A stretch of 42,936 bases of DNA from Candidatus Rokubacteria bacterium CSP1-6 (lineage in GTDB: Bacteria; Methylomirabilota; Methylomirabilia; Rokubacteriales; CSP1-6): the NCBI GenBank assembly GCA_001443385.1, contig LDXP01000004.1, positions 33,570-76,505 of the forward strand. Reading direction: 5' to 3'. Both the position numbers and the translations under genes were made by a program. The notes under the pieces are model-generated. The model was given only the letters and a program-made list of their open reading frames with translations, was not told where the DNA came from and made no database searches. This document shows, piece by piece, positions 26,557-36,356 of this stretch (position 1 is its first letter; the number at the start of each line of letters is the position of its first letter).

Positions 26557-26826
26557 ATGCCGGTTGCAGTCGAAAGGAAGAAGAGCCTCATCGAACAGTT
26601 CCGACTCCACGAAGGGGACACCGGCTCGCCCGAGGTCCAGATCGCGCTCCTGTCGGAGCGCATCAACGGCCTGACCGATCACTTCAAGCTGCATGTGAAG
26701 GATCACCACTCCCGGCGGGGCCTGTTGATGCTCATCGGCACGCGCCGCAGTCTCCTGGAGTATCTCAGAAAGAAGGATCCGGAGCGGTTTCGGGCCCTGA
26801 CTGAAAAGCTCGGGATCCGCGGGTGA
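26557..26826 (+). CDS. rpsO: 30S ribosomal protein S15
   Basis: 89 residues, exactly the usual length. S15 binds the 16S central domain three-way junction early in assembly. [27 protein letters not shown] and [24 protein letters not shown] are the family signatures. The ATG at 26557 has GGAGGAG 7 bases upstream. An in-frame start at 26518 would add residues not found in S15. It sits ahead of pnp, separated by 99 bases that hold no promoter I could defend. Confidence 0.97.
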   Translation: MPVAVERKKSLIEQFRLHEGDTGSPEVQIALLSERINGLTDHFKLHVKDHHSRRGLLMLIGTRRSLLEYLRKKDPERFRALTEKLGIRG

Positions 26827-26925
26827 GGGCGGCTCCGGCGTTTTCCGGCCCCGAGCGCACCGGCTGTTCCCCTTCATCGTCGCTGTTCCTTGACTTCCCC
26901 CTGACGCAGGAGGCACGACGCACGT

Positions 26926-29043
26926 ATGGCGCATTCAACGGCGGTTGAGATCGGCGGCAGGACCCTCACGCTCGAGACCGGGCGCGTCGCCCGGCAGGCC
27001 GACGGCGCGGTGATGGTGCGCTACGGCGGGACCGTGGTGCTCGCTACCGTGGTGGCGACCAGGACCCCCCTCGAGGGGGTCGATTTCTTTCCGCTCACGG
27101 TGGACTACCGGGAGCGGGCCTACGCCGGCGGCCGCATCCCCGGCGGGTTCTTCAAGCGGGAAGGGCGGCCGGTCGAAAAGGAGATCCTGACCTCGCGCCT
27201 CATCGACCGCCCCCTCCGCCCGCTCTTTCCCAAGGCCTTCAAGCACGAGGTCCAGGTGCTCGACCTGGTGATCTCCGGGGATCAGGAGAACGATCCCGAC
27301 GTGCTGGCCGTGGTGGGATCGTCGGCCGCGCTCGCGATCTCGGGGATTCCCTTCAACGGTCCCGTGGGCGCCGTGCGGGTCGGGCTGGTGGACGGCCGGC
27401 TCGTGGCCAACCCGACGGAGGCCCAGCGGGCCGTCTCCGCGCTGGACCTGGTGATCGCGGGGACCGAAGAGGCGGTGCTGATGGTGGAGGGCGGAGCCAA
27501 GGAGGTGCCGGAGGAGATGATGGTCCGGGCCATCGCCTTCGGCCACGAGCAGTGCCGGGCGCTGGCTCGGGCTCAGAAGGAGCTTCGCGCCGCGGCCGGC
27601 AAGCCGGCGTGGCCGTTCGATCCCCACGCGGGGGAGGATGCCGCCCTCGAGGCGCGGGTCCGCGAGCTCGCGGCGGCGAAGATCGCCCAGGCGCTGGCCA
27701 TCCACGAAAAGCAGGCGCGGGCGCAGGCCATGAACCAGGTGTTCGAGGAGGTCTTCCAGGCGCTGGGGGCCGACGCGGCGGTCAAAGGACCGGCCCGGGA
27801 GGCCTTCGAGAAGGTGGAAAAGGCGGAAGTGCGGCGGATGGTGCTCGAAAAGGGGGTGAGGGTGGACGGGCGGGGCCTCTCCGACACCCGCCCCATCACC
27901 TCGGAGGTGGGCTACCTGCCGCGGGCCCACGGCTCGGCGCTCTTCACCCGGGGCGAGACCCAGGCCCTGGTGGCGGTCACGCTGGGGACCAAGCAGGACG
28001 AGCAGAAGATCGAGGACCTTTCGGGCGAGTCCTACCGGCACTTCATGCTCCACTATAACTTCCCGTCATTTTCCGTGGGCGAGGTGCGGCGCTTCGGCGG
28101 GCCCGGCCGGCGCGAGATCGGCCACGGGGCGCTCGCCGAGCGCGCCGTGGGAGCGGTGCTGCCGACGAAGGAGGCGTTCCCGTACACGATCCGCATCGTG
28201 TCGGACATCCTGGAGTCCAACGGCTCGTCCTCGATGGCGACTGTGTGCGGGGCGAGCCTCTCGCTCATGGACGCGGGAGTGCCGCTCCGGGCGCCGGTGG
28301 CGGGGATCGCCATGGGACTCATCAAGGAAGGAGACCGGGTGGCCATCCTGACGGACATCATGGGGACCGAAGACCACTACGGCGACATGGACTTCAAGGT
28401 GGCGGGCACCGAGGCCGGCGTGACCGCGCTCCAGATGGACATCAAGACGGCGGGGGTCTCGACCGAGCTCATGGGGCGAGCGCTGGCCCAGGCCCGGGAA
28501 GCCCGGCTCCACGTCCTGGCCAAAATGCGCGAGGCCATCGAGAAGCCGCGCCCCGAGCTCTCCCCCTACGCCCCCCGCTTCGTCACGATCAAGATCCGCC
28601 CGGAGAAGATCCGCGAGGTCATCGGGCCGGGCGGCAAGGTCATCCGGGGGATCCAGGAGCAGACCGGCGTCAAGATCGACGTGGAGGACGACGGTCGCGT
28701 CACGGTGTTCTCGGCCGACAACAGCGCGGTCCAGAAGGCCGTGGCCATCATCCAGGACATCGTCCGGGAGGTGGAGGTCGACCGGATCTACGTCGGCAAG
28801 GTAAAGAAGATCGTCGAGTTCGGGGCCTTCGTGGAGGTGATCCCGGGTACCGAGGGGCTGCTCCACATTTCCCAGATCGCCGAGGCGCGCATCAGGGCCG
28901 TGACCGACGTGCTGGCCGAAGGCGACGAAGTGCTGGTCAAGGTGATCGAGGTGGACCCGAGCGGCAAGATCCGGCTGTCCCGCAAGACGGCGCTCCGCGA
29001 ACAGCCGGCGCTGGCCGACAAGGAAAAGCGCAAGAACCCCTAG
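26926..29043 (+). CDS. pnp: Polynucleotide phosphorylase
   Basis: 705 residues. This trimeric 3'-5' phosphorolytic exoribonuclease takes part in mRNA decay. Two RNase PH domains flank an all-helical linker; the first contains AGGRIPGGFFKREGRP, the second FTRGETQALVAVTLGT and DILESNGSSSMATVCGASLSLMDAG. The second site has the acidic segment MGTEDHYGDMDFKVAGTEAG. The KH domain has IGPGGKVIRGIQEQTG from 566, and the S1 domain follows with YVGKVKKIVEFGAFVEV and GLLHISQIAE. A GGAGG lies 14 bases before the ATG. Complete and ordinary. Confidence 0.97.
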   Translation: MAHSTAVEIGGRTLTLETGRVARQADGAVMVRYGGTVVLATVVATRTPLEGVDFFPLTVDYRERAYAGGRIPGGFFKREGRPVEKEILTSRLIDRPLRPLFPKAFKHEVQVLDLVISGDQENDPDVLAVVGSSAALAISGIPFNGPVGAVRVGLVDGRLVANPTEAQRAVSALDLVIAGTEEAVLMVEGGAKEVPEEMMVRAIAFGHEQCRALARAQKELRAAAGKPAWPFDPHAGEDAALEARVRELAAAKIAQALAIHEKQARAQAMNQVFEEVFQALGADAAVKGPAREAFEKVEKAEVRRMVLEKGVRVDGRGLSDTRPITSEVGYLPRAHGSALFTRGETQALVAVTLGTKQDEQKIEDLSGESYRHFMLHYNFPSFSVGEVRRFGGPGRREIGHGALAERAVGAVLPTKEAFPYTIRIVSDILESNGSSSMATVCGASLSLMDAGVPLRAPVAGIAMGLIKEGDRVAILTDIMGTEDHYGDMDFKVAGTEAGVTALQMDIKTAGVSTELMGRALAQAREARLHVLAKMREAIEKPRPELSPYAPRFVTIKIRPEKIREVIGPGGKVIRGIQEQTGVKIDVEDDGRVTVFSADNSAVQKAVAIIQDIVREVEVDRIYVGKVKKIVEFGAFVEVIPGTEGLLHISQIAEARIRAVTDVLAEGDEVLVKVIEVDPSGKIRLSRKTALREQPALADKEKRKNP

Positions 29044-29060
29044 CCCACGGAGGGTAGTTG

Positions 29061-30326
29061 GTGGCCGAAGAGTACCTGAAGAGCGTCCTCCCCAACGGGA
29101 TCCGCGTGGTCACCGAGTGGATGCCCCACGTCCGCTCGGTCGCCGTCGGGATCTGGGTGGACACGGGCTCCCGGAACGAGCCCGCCGAGCGCGGCGGGGT
29201 CTCCCACCTGATTGAGCACTTGGTCTTCAAGGGCACCCAGACCCGGACCGCCGAGGAGATCGCCCGGACGATGGACTCGGTGGGCGGCCAGATGGATGCC
29301 TTCACTGCGAAGGAGCACACCTGCTTCTTCGTCAATGTGCTCGACGAGCACCTGCCGCTCGCGGTCGATCTCCTCACCGACATCCTGCGCCACCCGCGCT
29401 TCGGGGCGGAGGACATCGAGAAGGAGAAGTCGGTGGTCCTCCAGGAGATCAAGATGGTGGAGGACACGCCGGACGACCTGATCCACGACCTGTTCGCCGA
29501 GCGCCTCTGGCCCGGCCACCCGCTGGGTCGCCCCATTCTGGGAAGCCGCGACGGAGTCCAGGGCCTGAGCCGGGAGACCATCCTCGGCCACTTCCAGCAG
29601 GAGTACTCCCCCGGGAAGATCACGGTGGCCGTGGCAGGGCACGCCGATCACGACGAGGTCCTGCGGCTCCTCGCCCCGCGCTTCGACGGGTTCGAGGGCC
29701 CCTCGGCCCAGCGGAACGGCGGCCCGCCGACGTCGCAGGTGACCGTGGAGATGGTCGAGAAGACGCTCGAGCAGGTGCACGTCGTGGCGGGGTTTCCGGG
29801 GCTCACCCACACGGCGCCGGAACGGTACGCGCTCTACGTCCTGAACGACATCATCGGCGGGAGCATGTCCTCGCGCCTCTTCCAGCAGGTGCGGGAGCGC
29901 CAGGGGCTGGTCTACTCGATCCACTCGGGGACCCAGGCTTACCACGACACGGGGCTCCTCTACATCTACGCCGCGACGGACGCGGCGAACTTCGCCCAAG
30001 TCCTGAAGCTGATCCTGAAGGAGCTCCGCGACCTCAAGAAGGACGGCGTCGGGACCGCCGAGCTCCAGCGGGCCAAGGATCACCTGAAGGGAAACCTGAT
30101 GCTCTCCCTGGAGTCCACCTCGAGCCGGATGAGCCGGCTGGCCAAGCAGGAGCTCTACTTCGGCTCGTTCTTCTCCCTCGACGAGATGCTGTCGGCCATC
30201 GACGCGGTCGGCGAGGAGGAGGTGCAGGCGCTGATCCACCGCCTGCTGGACGAGGAGCAGCTGTCGATGCTGACACTGGGACCGCTGGACCGGCGTCAGC
30301 TGCCGCGGGAACTCAGCCACCGGTAA
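29061..30326 (+). CDS. M16 family zinc peptidase (processing-peptidase-like)
   Basis: 421 residues, two-domain M16B type. The inverted zinc motif HLIEH is at 49-53, in GGVSHLIEHLVFKGT, and the distal Glu lies in KSVVLQEIKMVEDTPDD about 76 residues later. The C-terminal half repeats the fold and includes GGSMSSRLFQQVRERQGLVYSIHS, the R/Y substrate-binding pair of the family. GTG 29061 is preferred over TTG 29058 because GGAGGG lies 6 bases upstream. A gene of this type after pnp is common in bacteria. The substrate is unknown. No signal peptide is seen. Confidence 0.93.
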   Translation: MAEEYLKSVLPNGIRVVTEWMPHVRSVAVGIWVDTGSRNEPAERGGVSHLIEHLVFKGTQTRTAEEIARTMDSVGGQMDAFTAKEHTCFFVNVLDEHLPLAVDLLTDILRHPRFGAEDIEKEKSVVLQEIKMVEDTPDDLIHDLFAERLWPGHPLGRPILGSRDGVQGLSRETILGHFQQEYSPGKITVAVAGHADHDEVLRLLAPRFDGFEGPSAQRNGGPPTSQVTVEMVEKTLEQVHVVAGFPGLTHTAPERYALYVLNDIIGGSMSSRLFQQVRERQGLVYSIHSGTQAYHDTGLLYIYAATDAANFAQVLKLILKELRDLKKDGVGTAELQRAKDHLKGNLMLSLESTSSRMSRLAKQELYFGSFFSLDEMLSAIDAVGEEEVQALIHRLLDEEQLSMLTLGPLDRRQLPRELSHR

Positions 30327-30348
30327 CGCCTAACCGGAGGAGGGCGCC

Positions 30349-31644
30349 GTGATCGACCGCTACACGCGCCCGGAGATGGGCGCGGTCTGGAGCCAGGCGA
30401 CGAAGTACGCGGCCTGGCTGCGGGTGGAGCTGGCCGTGTGCGAGGCCTACGCGCGCCGGGGCCACATCCCGCCCGACGCGCTGGCCCGGATCACCGCCCA
30501 GGCCCGCGTGGACCCGGCCCGGATCGACGCCATCGAGGCCCGCGTTCGCCACGACGTGATCGCCTTTCTCACCAACCTGGAAGAGGCCCTCGGCGCCGAC
30601 TCCCGTTACGTTCACGTGGGGCTCACGTCCTCAGACGTGGTGGACACGGCCCTGGCCCTCCAGCTCCAGCAGGCGAGCGACCTGCTGCTGGCCGGCCTCC
30701 AGCGCCTCAGGGAGGCGCTCGGAGAGCTGGCCCTCAAGCACAAGGACACCCTGGCGGTGGGCCGGACCCACGGGGTCCACGCCGAGCCGACCACCTTCGG
30801 GCTCAAGGCGGCCGTCTGGTACGCCGAGGCGGGGCGCAACCTCGAGCGGCTCCGCCGGGCGAAGGAGACCATCCGGGTGGGGAAGATCTCGGGCGCCGTC
30901 GGCACCTTCGCCCATGTGGAGCCCGACGTCGAAGCCGAGGTGTGCCGCGCTCTGGGGCTGGAACCAGCACCGATCTCGACTCAGGTTATTCAGCGCGACC
31001 GCCACGCCGAGTACGTCACGACCCTGGCCATCCTGGCGGCCTCCCTCGAGAAGATCGCCCTCGAGATCCGCACGCTCCAGCGGACCGAGATCCTCGAGGC
31101 CGAGGAGCCCTTCGCCGAGGGGCAGAAGGGGTCCAGCGCGATGCCCCACAAGCGGAACCCGGTCTCCTCGGAGCAGGTGTGCGGCCTGGCCCGCCTCGTC
31201 AGGGCCAACGCGCTGGCCGCGCTCGAGAACGTGGCCCTCTGGGGGGAGCGCGACATCAGCCACTCCTCCGTCGAGCGGGTGATCCTGCCGGATTCAACGA
31301 TTCTCCTGGACTATATGCTGCACACCATGATCCGGATCCTGGAGGGCCTCCAGGTGTTTCCCGAGCGGCTCAGGGAGAACTTCGAGCGGAGCCACGGGCT
31401 GATCTACTCCCAGCGCGTGCTCCTGAAGCTGGCCGAGAAGGGGCTGCCCCGCCAGCGGGCCTATGAAATCGTACAGGCGAACGCGATGACCGCGTGGCGC
31501 GAGCAGCGGAGCTTCCAGGAGCTGCTGGCCAAAGATCCCGAGGTCGGACGGCATCTCACCGCCGGCGAGCTGAAGGAGTGTTTCGACCCGGGCTGGTATC
31601 TCCGGAACGTGGACGCCATCTACCGGCGGCTGGGGCTCCTCTGA
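30349..31644 (+). CDS. purB: Adenylosuccinate lyase
   Basis: 431 residues. It acts twice in purine synthesis: on SAICAR to AICAR and on adenylosuccinate to AMP. RYTRPEMGAVWS begins the protein, TSSDVVDTALALQL and GRTHGVHAEPTTFG carry catalytic residues, and the signature loop GSSAMPHKRNP at about 261-271 holds the catalytic Ser. The GTG start is preceded by GGAGGAGG. Its stop overlaps the purS ATG. purC, often next to purB, is not here. Confidence 0.97.
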   Translation: MIDRYTRPEMGAVWSQATKYAAWLRVELAVCEAYARRGHIPPDALARITAQARVDPARIDAIEARVRHDVIAFLTNLEEALGADSRYVHVGLTSSDVVDTALALQLQQASDLLLAGLQRLREALGELALKHKDTLAVGRTHGVHAEPTTFGLKAAVWYAEAGRNLERLRRAKETIRVGKISGAVGTFAHVEPDVEAEVCRALGLEPAPISTQVIQRDRHAEYVTTLAILAASLEKIALEIRTLQRTEILEAEEPFAEGQKGSSAMPHKRNPVSSEQVCGLARLVRANALAALENVALWGERDISHSSVERVILPDSTILLDYMLHTMIRILEGLQVFPERLRENFERSHGLIYSQRVLLKLAEKGLPRQRAYEIVQANAMTAWREQRSFQELLAKDPEVGRHLTAGELKECFDPGWYLRNVDAIYRRLGLL

Positions 31645-31910
31645 TGCGGGCCCGCGTCTTCGTGAGGCTCAAGCGCGGCATCCTGGACCCCCAGGGGGCC
31701 GCGGTCAAGCGGGCCCTGGAGGGGTTGGGGTATCGTGAGGTTCAGGAGCTTCGCGTTGGCAAGGTGCTCGAGCTCGAGCTGGAGGGGACCGACCCCGGCC
31801 AGGCCCACGGCCGGCTCGAGGAGATGTGCCGGCGGCTCCTGGCCAACCCGGTGACGGAGGAGTTCACGGTGGAGATCGTGGAGGATGGCGCGCGTCAGCG
31901 CTTGGCATGA
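31644..31910 (+). CDS. purS: Phosphoribosylformylglycinamidine synthase subunit PurS
   Basis: 88 residues. PurS bridges PurL and PurQ in the three-part FGAM synthase. The pattern RVFVRLKRGILDPQGAAVKRALEGLGY, then VGKVLELELEG and a C-terminal LLANPVTEEFTVEIVE, matches the family. The ATG overlaps the purB stop by one base. The predicted purQ promoter lies across its last codons. Confidence 0.95.
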   Translation: MRARVFVRLKRGILDPQGAAVKRALEGLGYREVQELRVGKVLELELEGTDPGQAHGRLEEMCRRLLANPVTEEFTVEIVEDGARQRLA

Positions 31911-31930
31911 GAGGCCGCGCAGTGTAAGAT
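31902..31930 (+). promoter_or_regulatory. Predicted promoter for purQ onward
   Basis: TTGGCA (31902-31907, five of six bases of consensus) and TAAGAT (31925-31930, four of six) are separated by exactly 17 bases. The -35 box lies in the last codons of purS and the -10 in the 56-base gap before purQ. It would start a message near 31937 for purQ-purL-purF-purM-purN, allowing a separate level from purB-purS. Prediction only. Confidence 0.55.
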
Positions 31931-31966
31931 GAGATTGAACTCGTGAAAGGAGGAGGATCCCACACT

Positions 31967-32680
31967 ATGCGATTCGGGGTCGTGATCTTCCCGGGCACGT
32001 GGAGCGACTGCGATTTCCACTATGTGATCGGCGAGGTGCTGCGCCAACCGGTCAAGTACGTCTGGCACCGGGACACCGACCTCGGGGATCTGGATTGCCT
32101 GATCCTCCCGGGCGGGTTCTCCTATGGTGACTACCTGCGCGCCGGCGCCATCGCCGGCCGCTCGCCGGTGGTGGAGGCGCTGCCCGACTTCGTGGCGCGC
32201 GGGGGGCACGTCCTCGGCTCCTGCAACGGCTTTCAGATCCTCTGCGAGGCCGGGATGCTCCCCGGGGCACTGATGCGCAACGAGTGCCTCCAGTACCGCT
32301 GCCAGTCCACCCACCTCTTCGTGGAGAATGCCGACACGCCCTTCACCCGCGGCCTCCGGCCCGGCCAGGTCCTCAAGATGCCGATCTCTCACGGCGAGGG
32401 AAAGTACTACGCCGACGCCGAGACCCTCCGGACCCTCAAGGCGCGGAACCGGATCGTGTTCCGCTACTGCACCGAGGCCGGCGACGTCACGAAGGACGCC
32501 AACCCCAACGGCTCGATCGAGAACATCGCCGGAATCGTCAACGACGCCGGCACCGTGCTGGGGCTCATGCCGCACCCGGAGCGCGCCGCCGAGTCCGCCA
32601 TGGGCGGCACCGACGGGCTGCTCCTTTTTCACTCGCTCATCGGCAGCCTGGTCGAGGACGGCAGCGTCCTGAAAGGGTAG
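31967..32680 (+). CDS. purQ: FGAM synthase glutaminase subunit PurQ
   Basis: 237 residues, class I glutamine amidotransferase. It releases ammonia from glutamine for PurL. FPGTWSDCD at the N-terminus, PGGFSYGDYLRAGA, the nucleophile Cys86 in LGSCNGFQIL and the MPHPER segment carrying the triad His and Glu are all present. The ATG at 31967 follows AAAGGAGGAGG. A GTG at 31943 is in frame but overlaps that SD. Confidence 0.97.
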   Translation: MRFGVVIFPGTWSDCDFHYVIGEVLRQPVKYVWHRDTDLGDLDCLILPGGFSYGDYLRAGAIAGRSPVVEALPDFVARGGHVLGSCNGFQILCEAGMLPGALMRNECLQYRCQSTHLFVENADTPFTRGLRPGQVLKMPISHGEGKYYADAETLRTLKARNRIVFRYCTEAGDVTKDANPNGSIENIAGIVNDAGTVLGLMPHPERAAESAMGGTDGLLLFHSLIGSLVEDGSVLKG

Positions 32681-32707
32681 GGGCGGGCGGCATGGGAGCG
32701 GGGAGAG

Positions 32708-34933
32708 GTGACCGCAGCCGACCCTAAGGTCACGCTCGACCTTGCCCTGGCCCACGGCCTGACGGCCGAGGAATACGACCGGATCATCCGGATCCTCGGC
32801 CGGGAACCCACCTACACCGAGCTCGGTCTCTTCTCCGCCCTCTGGTCCGAGCACTGCGCCTACAAGCACTCCAAGGTCTTCCTCCGCCTCCTGCCGACCA
32901 AGGCACCCCACGTCCTCCAGGGGCCGGGAGAAAACGCGGGGATCGTGGACCTGGGTGACGGGTGGGCGCTGGTCCTCAAGATGGAGAGCCACAACCACCC
33001 CTCCTTCATCGAGCCGTTCCAGGGCGCCGCCACGGGGGTGGGCGGGATCCTGCGGGACATCTTCACGATGGGCGCCCGCCCCATCGCGACGCTCGACTCG
33101 CTCCGCTTCGGCGATCCCGAGGACGCGAAGACCCGCTACCTGATCGGCGGCGTGGTGTCCGGCATCTCCTGGTACAACAACTGCTTCGGCGTCCCCAACG
33201 TCGGCGGCGAGGTGGCCTTTGCCCCGGAGTATCAGCGCAACCCGCTGGTGAACGTCATGTGCGTGGGGCTCGTCCAGACGGACCGCATCTTCCGGGCCCG
33301 CGCCGAAGGGGTGGGCAATCCCGTGTTCTACGTGGGAGCCAAGACGGGCAGGGACGGCATCCACGGGGCCACCATGGCCTCGGCGGTCTTCGAAGAAGGG
33401 GCTGAAGAGCGGCGCCCGACAGTCCAGGTGGGCGATCCCTTCACGGAAAAGCTGCTGCTGGAGGCTTGCCTCGAGGCGATGGCCACGGGCGCGGTGGTCG
33501 GGATCCAGGACATGGGGGCCGCCGGGCTTGCCTGCTGCTCCTCCGAGATGCCGGCGCGCGCGGGGACGGGAATGGAGGTGGAGCTCTCCCGGGTCCCCCG
33601 GCGCGAGACCGGCATGACGCCCTACGAGATCATGCTGTCGGAATCCCAGGAGCGCATGCTGCTCGTGGTGGCGCGGGGGCGCGAGGAGGAGGTCAAGAAG
33701 GTCTTCGCCAAGTGGGACCTCGACGCCGTGGAGATCGGCCGGGTGACCGGTGACGGCATCCTTCGCGTCAGCATGGACGGCCAAGTCGTGGCAGAGGTCC
33801 CCGTGCGGGCGCTCACCGAGGAGGCGCCGGTCTACGAGAAGCCGACCGCGCGGCCTGGGTGGCTCGACGCGCTCCAGGCCTTCGATCCTCTCACGCTGCC
33901 GGAGCCCCCCGACTACGAAGCCGCGTTCCTCCGGCTCTTGGCGTCCCCCACGATCGCCTCCAAGCAGTGGGTGTACCGCCAGTACGACCAGCAGGTCGGG
34001 ACCAACACGCTCGTCCTGCCCGGGTCGGACGCGGGGGTGCTCAGGATCAAGGGGACCCCCAAGGCCATCGTGGTCACGACCGACGGCAACGCGCGCTACG
34101 TCTTCCTCGACCCCTACCAGGGCGGGGCCCTGGCAGTCGCCGAGGCGGCGCGGAACCTGGCCTGCTCGGGGGCCCGGCCGCTGGCGGTGACGGACTGCCT
34201 CAACTTCGGCTCCCCCGAGCGCCCCGAGATCTTGTGGCAGTTCGCTGAGGCCATCCGGGGACTCGCGGACGCCTGCCGGCAGCTCGAAATCCCGGTGGTG
34301 AGCGGCAACGTCTCCTTTTACAATGAGACTGAGGGGCAGGCGATCCTTCCCACCCCGGTGATCGGCATGGCCGGGCTCCTGGAGGACGCCGGCTGGCGCA
34401 CCACCCAGTGGTTCAAGGAAGCAGGGGATCGCATCGCCCTGATCGGGCCGGACGCGGTCAGCCTCGGTGGGAGCGAGTATCTGGCGACCTCCGGGCGGCA
34501 GCTGGCGGGGCGGCCGGCGCCGGTGGATCTGAGGCTCGAGCGGGACGTCCAGGCGGCCTGCCGGGCGGCGATCGAGGCGGGATTGGTCTCATCGGCCCAC
34601 GATGCCGCGGAAGGCGGGCTGGCCGTGGCGCTGGCGGAGGCGTGCATCAGCGGCCCCGAAGCCGTCGGGGCGGAGATCGAGGTGGAGTCCCTGGGGCGCG
34701 CCGACCTGACGCTCTTCGGGGAAGGGCCCTCGCGAATCCTTGTCTCCGTCCCGCCGAGGGCGCAGCGCCACTTCGAGAGCCTGATGGGGGAATGCCAGGT
34801 GCCCTGGCGGTTCATCGGGACCGTCGGGGGCGGGCGCCTGACGCTCAAGGTGGGCGGCTCGGTGGTCGTGAGTCTCTCGCTCGACCAGATCGCTCACGCG
34901 TGGAGAACTGGATTTGAGCGGCACGTGGCCTGA
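32708..34933 (+). CDS. purL: FGAM synthase subunit PurL
   Basis: 741 residues, the small PurL type that works with PurS and PurQ. It uses ATP and ammonia to turn FGAR into [44 protein letters not shown], the [23 protein letters not shown] segment and [20 protein letters not shown] are conserved. The C-terminal half repeats the AIRS-like fold, with [10 protein letters not shown] and [17 protein letters not shown]. The GTG start has GGAGAGG upstream. The last 20 bases overlap purF. Confidence 0.97.
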   Translation: MTAADPKVTLDLALAHGLTAEEYDRIIRILGREPTYTELGLFSALWSEHCAYKHSKVFLRLLPTKAPHVLQGPGENAGIVDLGDGWALVLKMESHNHPSFIEPFQGAATGVGGILRDIFTMGARPIATLDSLRFGDPEDAKTRYLIGGVVSGISWYNNCFGVPNVGGEVAFAPEYQRNPLVNVMCVGLVQTDRIFRARAEGVGNPVFYVGAKTGRDGIHGATMASAVFEEGAEERRPTVQVGDPFTEKLLLEACLEAMATGAVVGIQDMGAAGLACCSSEMPARAGTGMEVELSRVPRRETGMTPYEIMLSESQERMLLVVARGREEEVKKVFAKWDLDAVEIGRVTGDGILRVSMDGQVVAEVPVRALTEEAPVYEKPTARPGWLDALQAFDPLTLPEPPDYEAAFLRLLASPTIASKQWVYRQYDQQVGTNTLVLPGSDAGVLRIKGTPKAIVVTTDGNARYVFLDPYQGGALAVAEAARNLACSGARPLAVTDCLNFGSPERPEILWQFAEAIRGLADACRQLEIPVVSGNVSFYNETEGQAILPTPVIGMAGLLEDAGWRTTQWFKEAGDRIALIGPDAVSLGGSEYLATSGRQLAGRPAPVDLRLERDVQAACRAAIEAGLVSSAHDAAEGGLAVALAEACISGPEAVGAEIEVESLGRADLTLFGEGPSRILVSVPPRAQRHFESLMGECQVPWRFIGTVGGGRLTLKVGGSVVVSLSLDQIAHAWRTGFERHVA

Positions 34934-36329
34934 CGACGAGAAGTTTCACGACGAGTGTGGGCTCTTCGGGATCTGGAACCATCCCGAGGCGGCCAACCTC
35001 ACCTATCTCGGTCTCTACGCGCTGCAGCACCGCGGCCAGGAGTCCGCGGGGATCGCGGCGACGGACGGCAACCACTTCCACGTGGAAAAGGCCATGGGGT
35101 GGGTGGCCGACGTCTTCCACCGGGAGCGGCTCAAGCGCCTGCCCGGCACCCGTGCCATCGGCCACGTCCGCTACTCGACGGCGGGGACCTCGACGCTCAA
35201 GAACGCCCAGCCCATCACCGCCAACACGGCGCGGGGGCCGATCGCCATCGCCCACAACGGCAACCTGGTCAACGCCGAGGCGCTCAAGAGCGAGTTGGAG
35301 CAGGACGGGGCGATCTTCCAGTCCAACTCCGACACCGAGGTCATCCTCCACCTGCTGGCCCGCGCCTCCGGCGCCACGCTGGTCGAGCAGCTCTCCCAGG
35401 CCCTCGCCCGGGTCACCGGCGCCTACTCGCTCGTGATCCTGACGCCGGACGCGCTGGTGGCAATCCGGGATCCCTACGGCTTCAGGCCGCTGTCGCTCGG
35501 CCGGCTGGGGGACGCCTGGATCGCGGCGTCGGAGACCTGCGCCCTGGATCTCATGGAGGCTCACTTCGTGCGGGACGTGGAGCCCGGCGAGATCGTCTTC
35601 ATCACTGCCGAAGGCCTGCATTCCAGCAAGCCCTTCCCGCCGAAGGAGCGCCTCCACTGCGTCTTCGAGTACGTCTATTTCTCCCGGCCGGACTCGATCC
35701 TCTGGGGGCGGAACGTCCACGGCGTGCGCATGGCCTTGGGGCACCAGCTGGCCCGCGAGCACCCGGCCCAGGCGGACATCGTGATCCCCGTCCCCGACTC
35801 GGGGACGAGCGCGGCCCTCGGCTTCGCCGAGGAGTCGGGGATTCCGTTCCAGGTGGGGCTGATCCGCAACCACTACGTGGGGCGGACCTTCATCGAGCCG
35901 AGCCACGGGATCCGCCACTTCGGCGTGAAGGTGAAGCTCAACCCGATGCGCGAGACGCTCGGGGGTCGGCGCGTCGTCGTCATCGATGACTCCATCGTGA
36001 GGGGGACGACCAGCCGGAAGATCGTCAAGATGGTCCGGAGCGCTGGCGCGCGCGAGGTCCACGTGCGGATCTCCTCGCCGCCGATCCACTGGCCCTGCTA
36101 CTACGGCATCGACACGCCGACCCGCAAGGAGCTGATCGCCTCGAGCCATGAGGTGGAGGAGATCCGCCGCTACCTGGCCGCCGACAGCCTGGGCTATCTC
36201 TCGCTCGAGGGGATGCTCAAGGCCACGGGCTCGGATCCGGCGCAGTTCTGCCACGCCTGCTTCACGGGCGATTACCGGGTCGGCTTCCAGCGCGAGGTGA
36301 CGCCGCAGCTCTCGCTCTTCGACGGCTAG
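34914..36329 (+). CDS. purF: Amidophosphoribosyltransferase, [4Fe-4S] type
   Basis: 471 residues. It catalyses the committed purine step, PRPP plus glutamine to phosphoribosylamine. Starting at TTG 34914 gives a 14-residue propeptide before Cys15 (DECGLFGIW), the expected N-terminal nucleophile after processing. [28 protein letters not shown] and the PRPP loop [18 protein letters not shown] are present. Cys residues in [22 protein letters not shown] and [10 protein letters not shown] match the four cluster ligands of the Bacillus-type enzyme, so it probably carries a cluster and is oxygen-sensitive. No other in-frame start precedes Cys15. Confidence 0.97.
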   Translation: MSGTWPDDEKFHDECGLFGIWNHPEAANLTYLGLYALQHRGQESAGIAATDGNHFHVEKAMGWVADVFHRERLKRLPGTRAIGHVRYSTAGTSTLKNAQPITANTARGPIAIAHNGNLVNAEALKSELEQDGAIFQSNSDTEVILHLLARASGATLVEQLSQALARVTGAYSLVILTPDALVAIRDPYGFRPLSLGRLGDAWIAASETCALDLMEAHFVRDVEPGEIVFITAEGLHSSKPFPPKERLHCVFEYVYFSRPDSILWGRNVHGVRMALGHQLAREHPAQADIVIPVPDSGTSAALGFAEESGIPFQVGLIRNHYVGRTFIEPSHGIRHFGVKVKLNPMRETLGGRRVVVIDDSIVRGTTSRKIVKMVRSAGAREVHVRISSPPIHWPCYYGIDTPTRKELIASSHEVEEIRRYLAADSLGYLSLEGMLKATGSDPAQFCHACFTGDYRVGFQREVTPQLSLFDG

Positions 36330-36356
36330 GCCCGCCTGGCCGCGGACGCTGCCCGC

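Noticed and set aside
26830-26860. Possible terminator after rpsO (CCGG, T4-containing loop, CCGG)
   Set aside because: Only a 4-bp stem and no T-run after it; too weak to report as a terminator.
26890-26895. TTGACT upstream of pnp as a pnp promoter
   Set aside because: The bases at the -10 position read GCACGA, with no acceptable alternative nearby.
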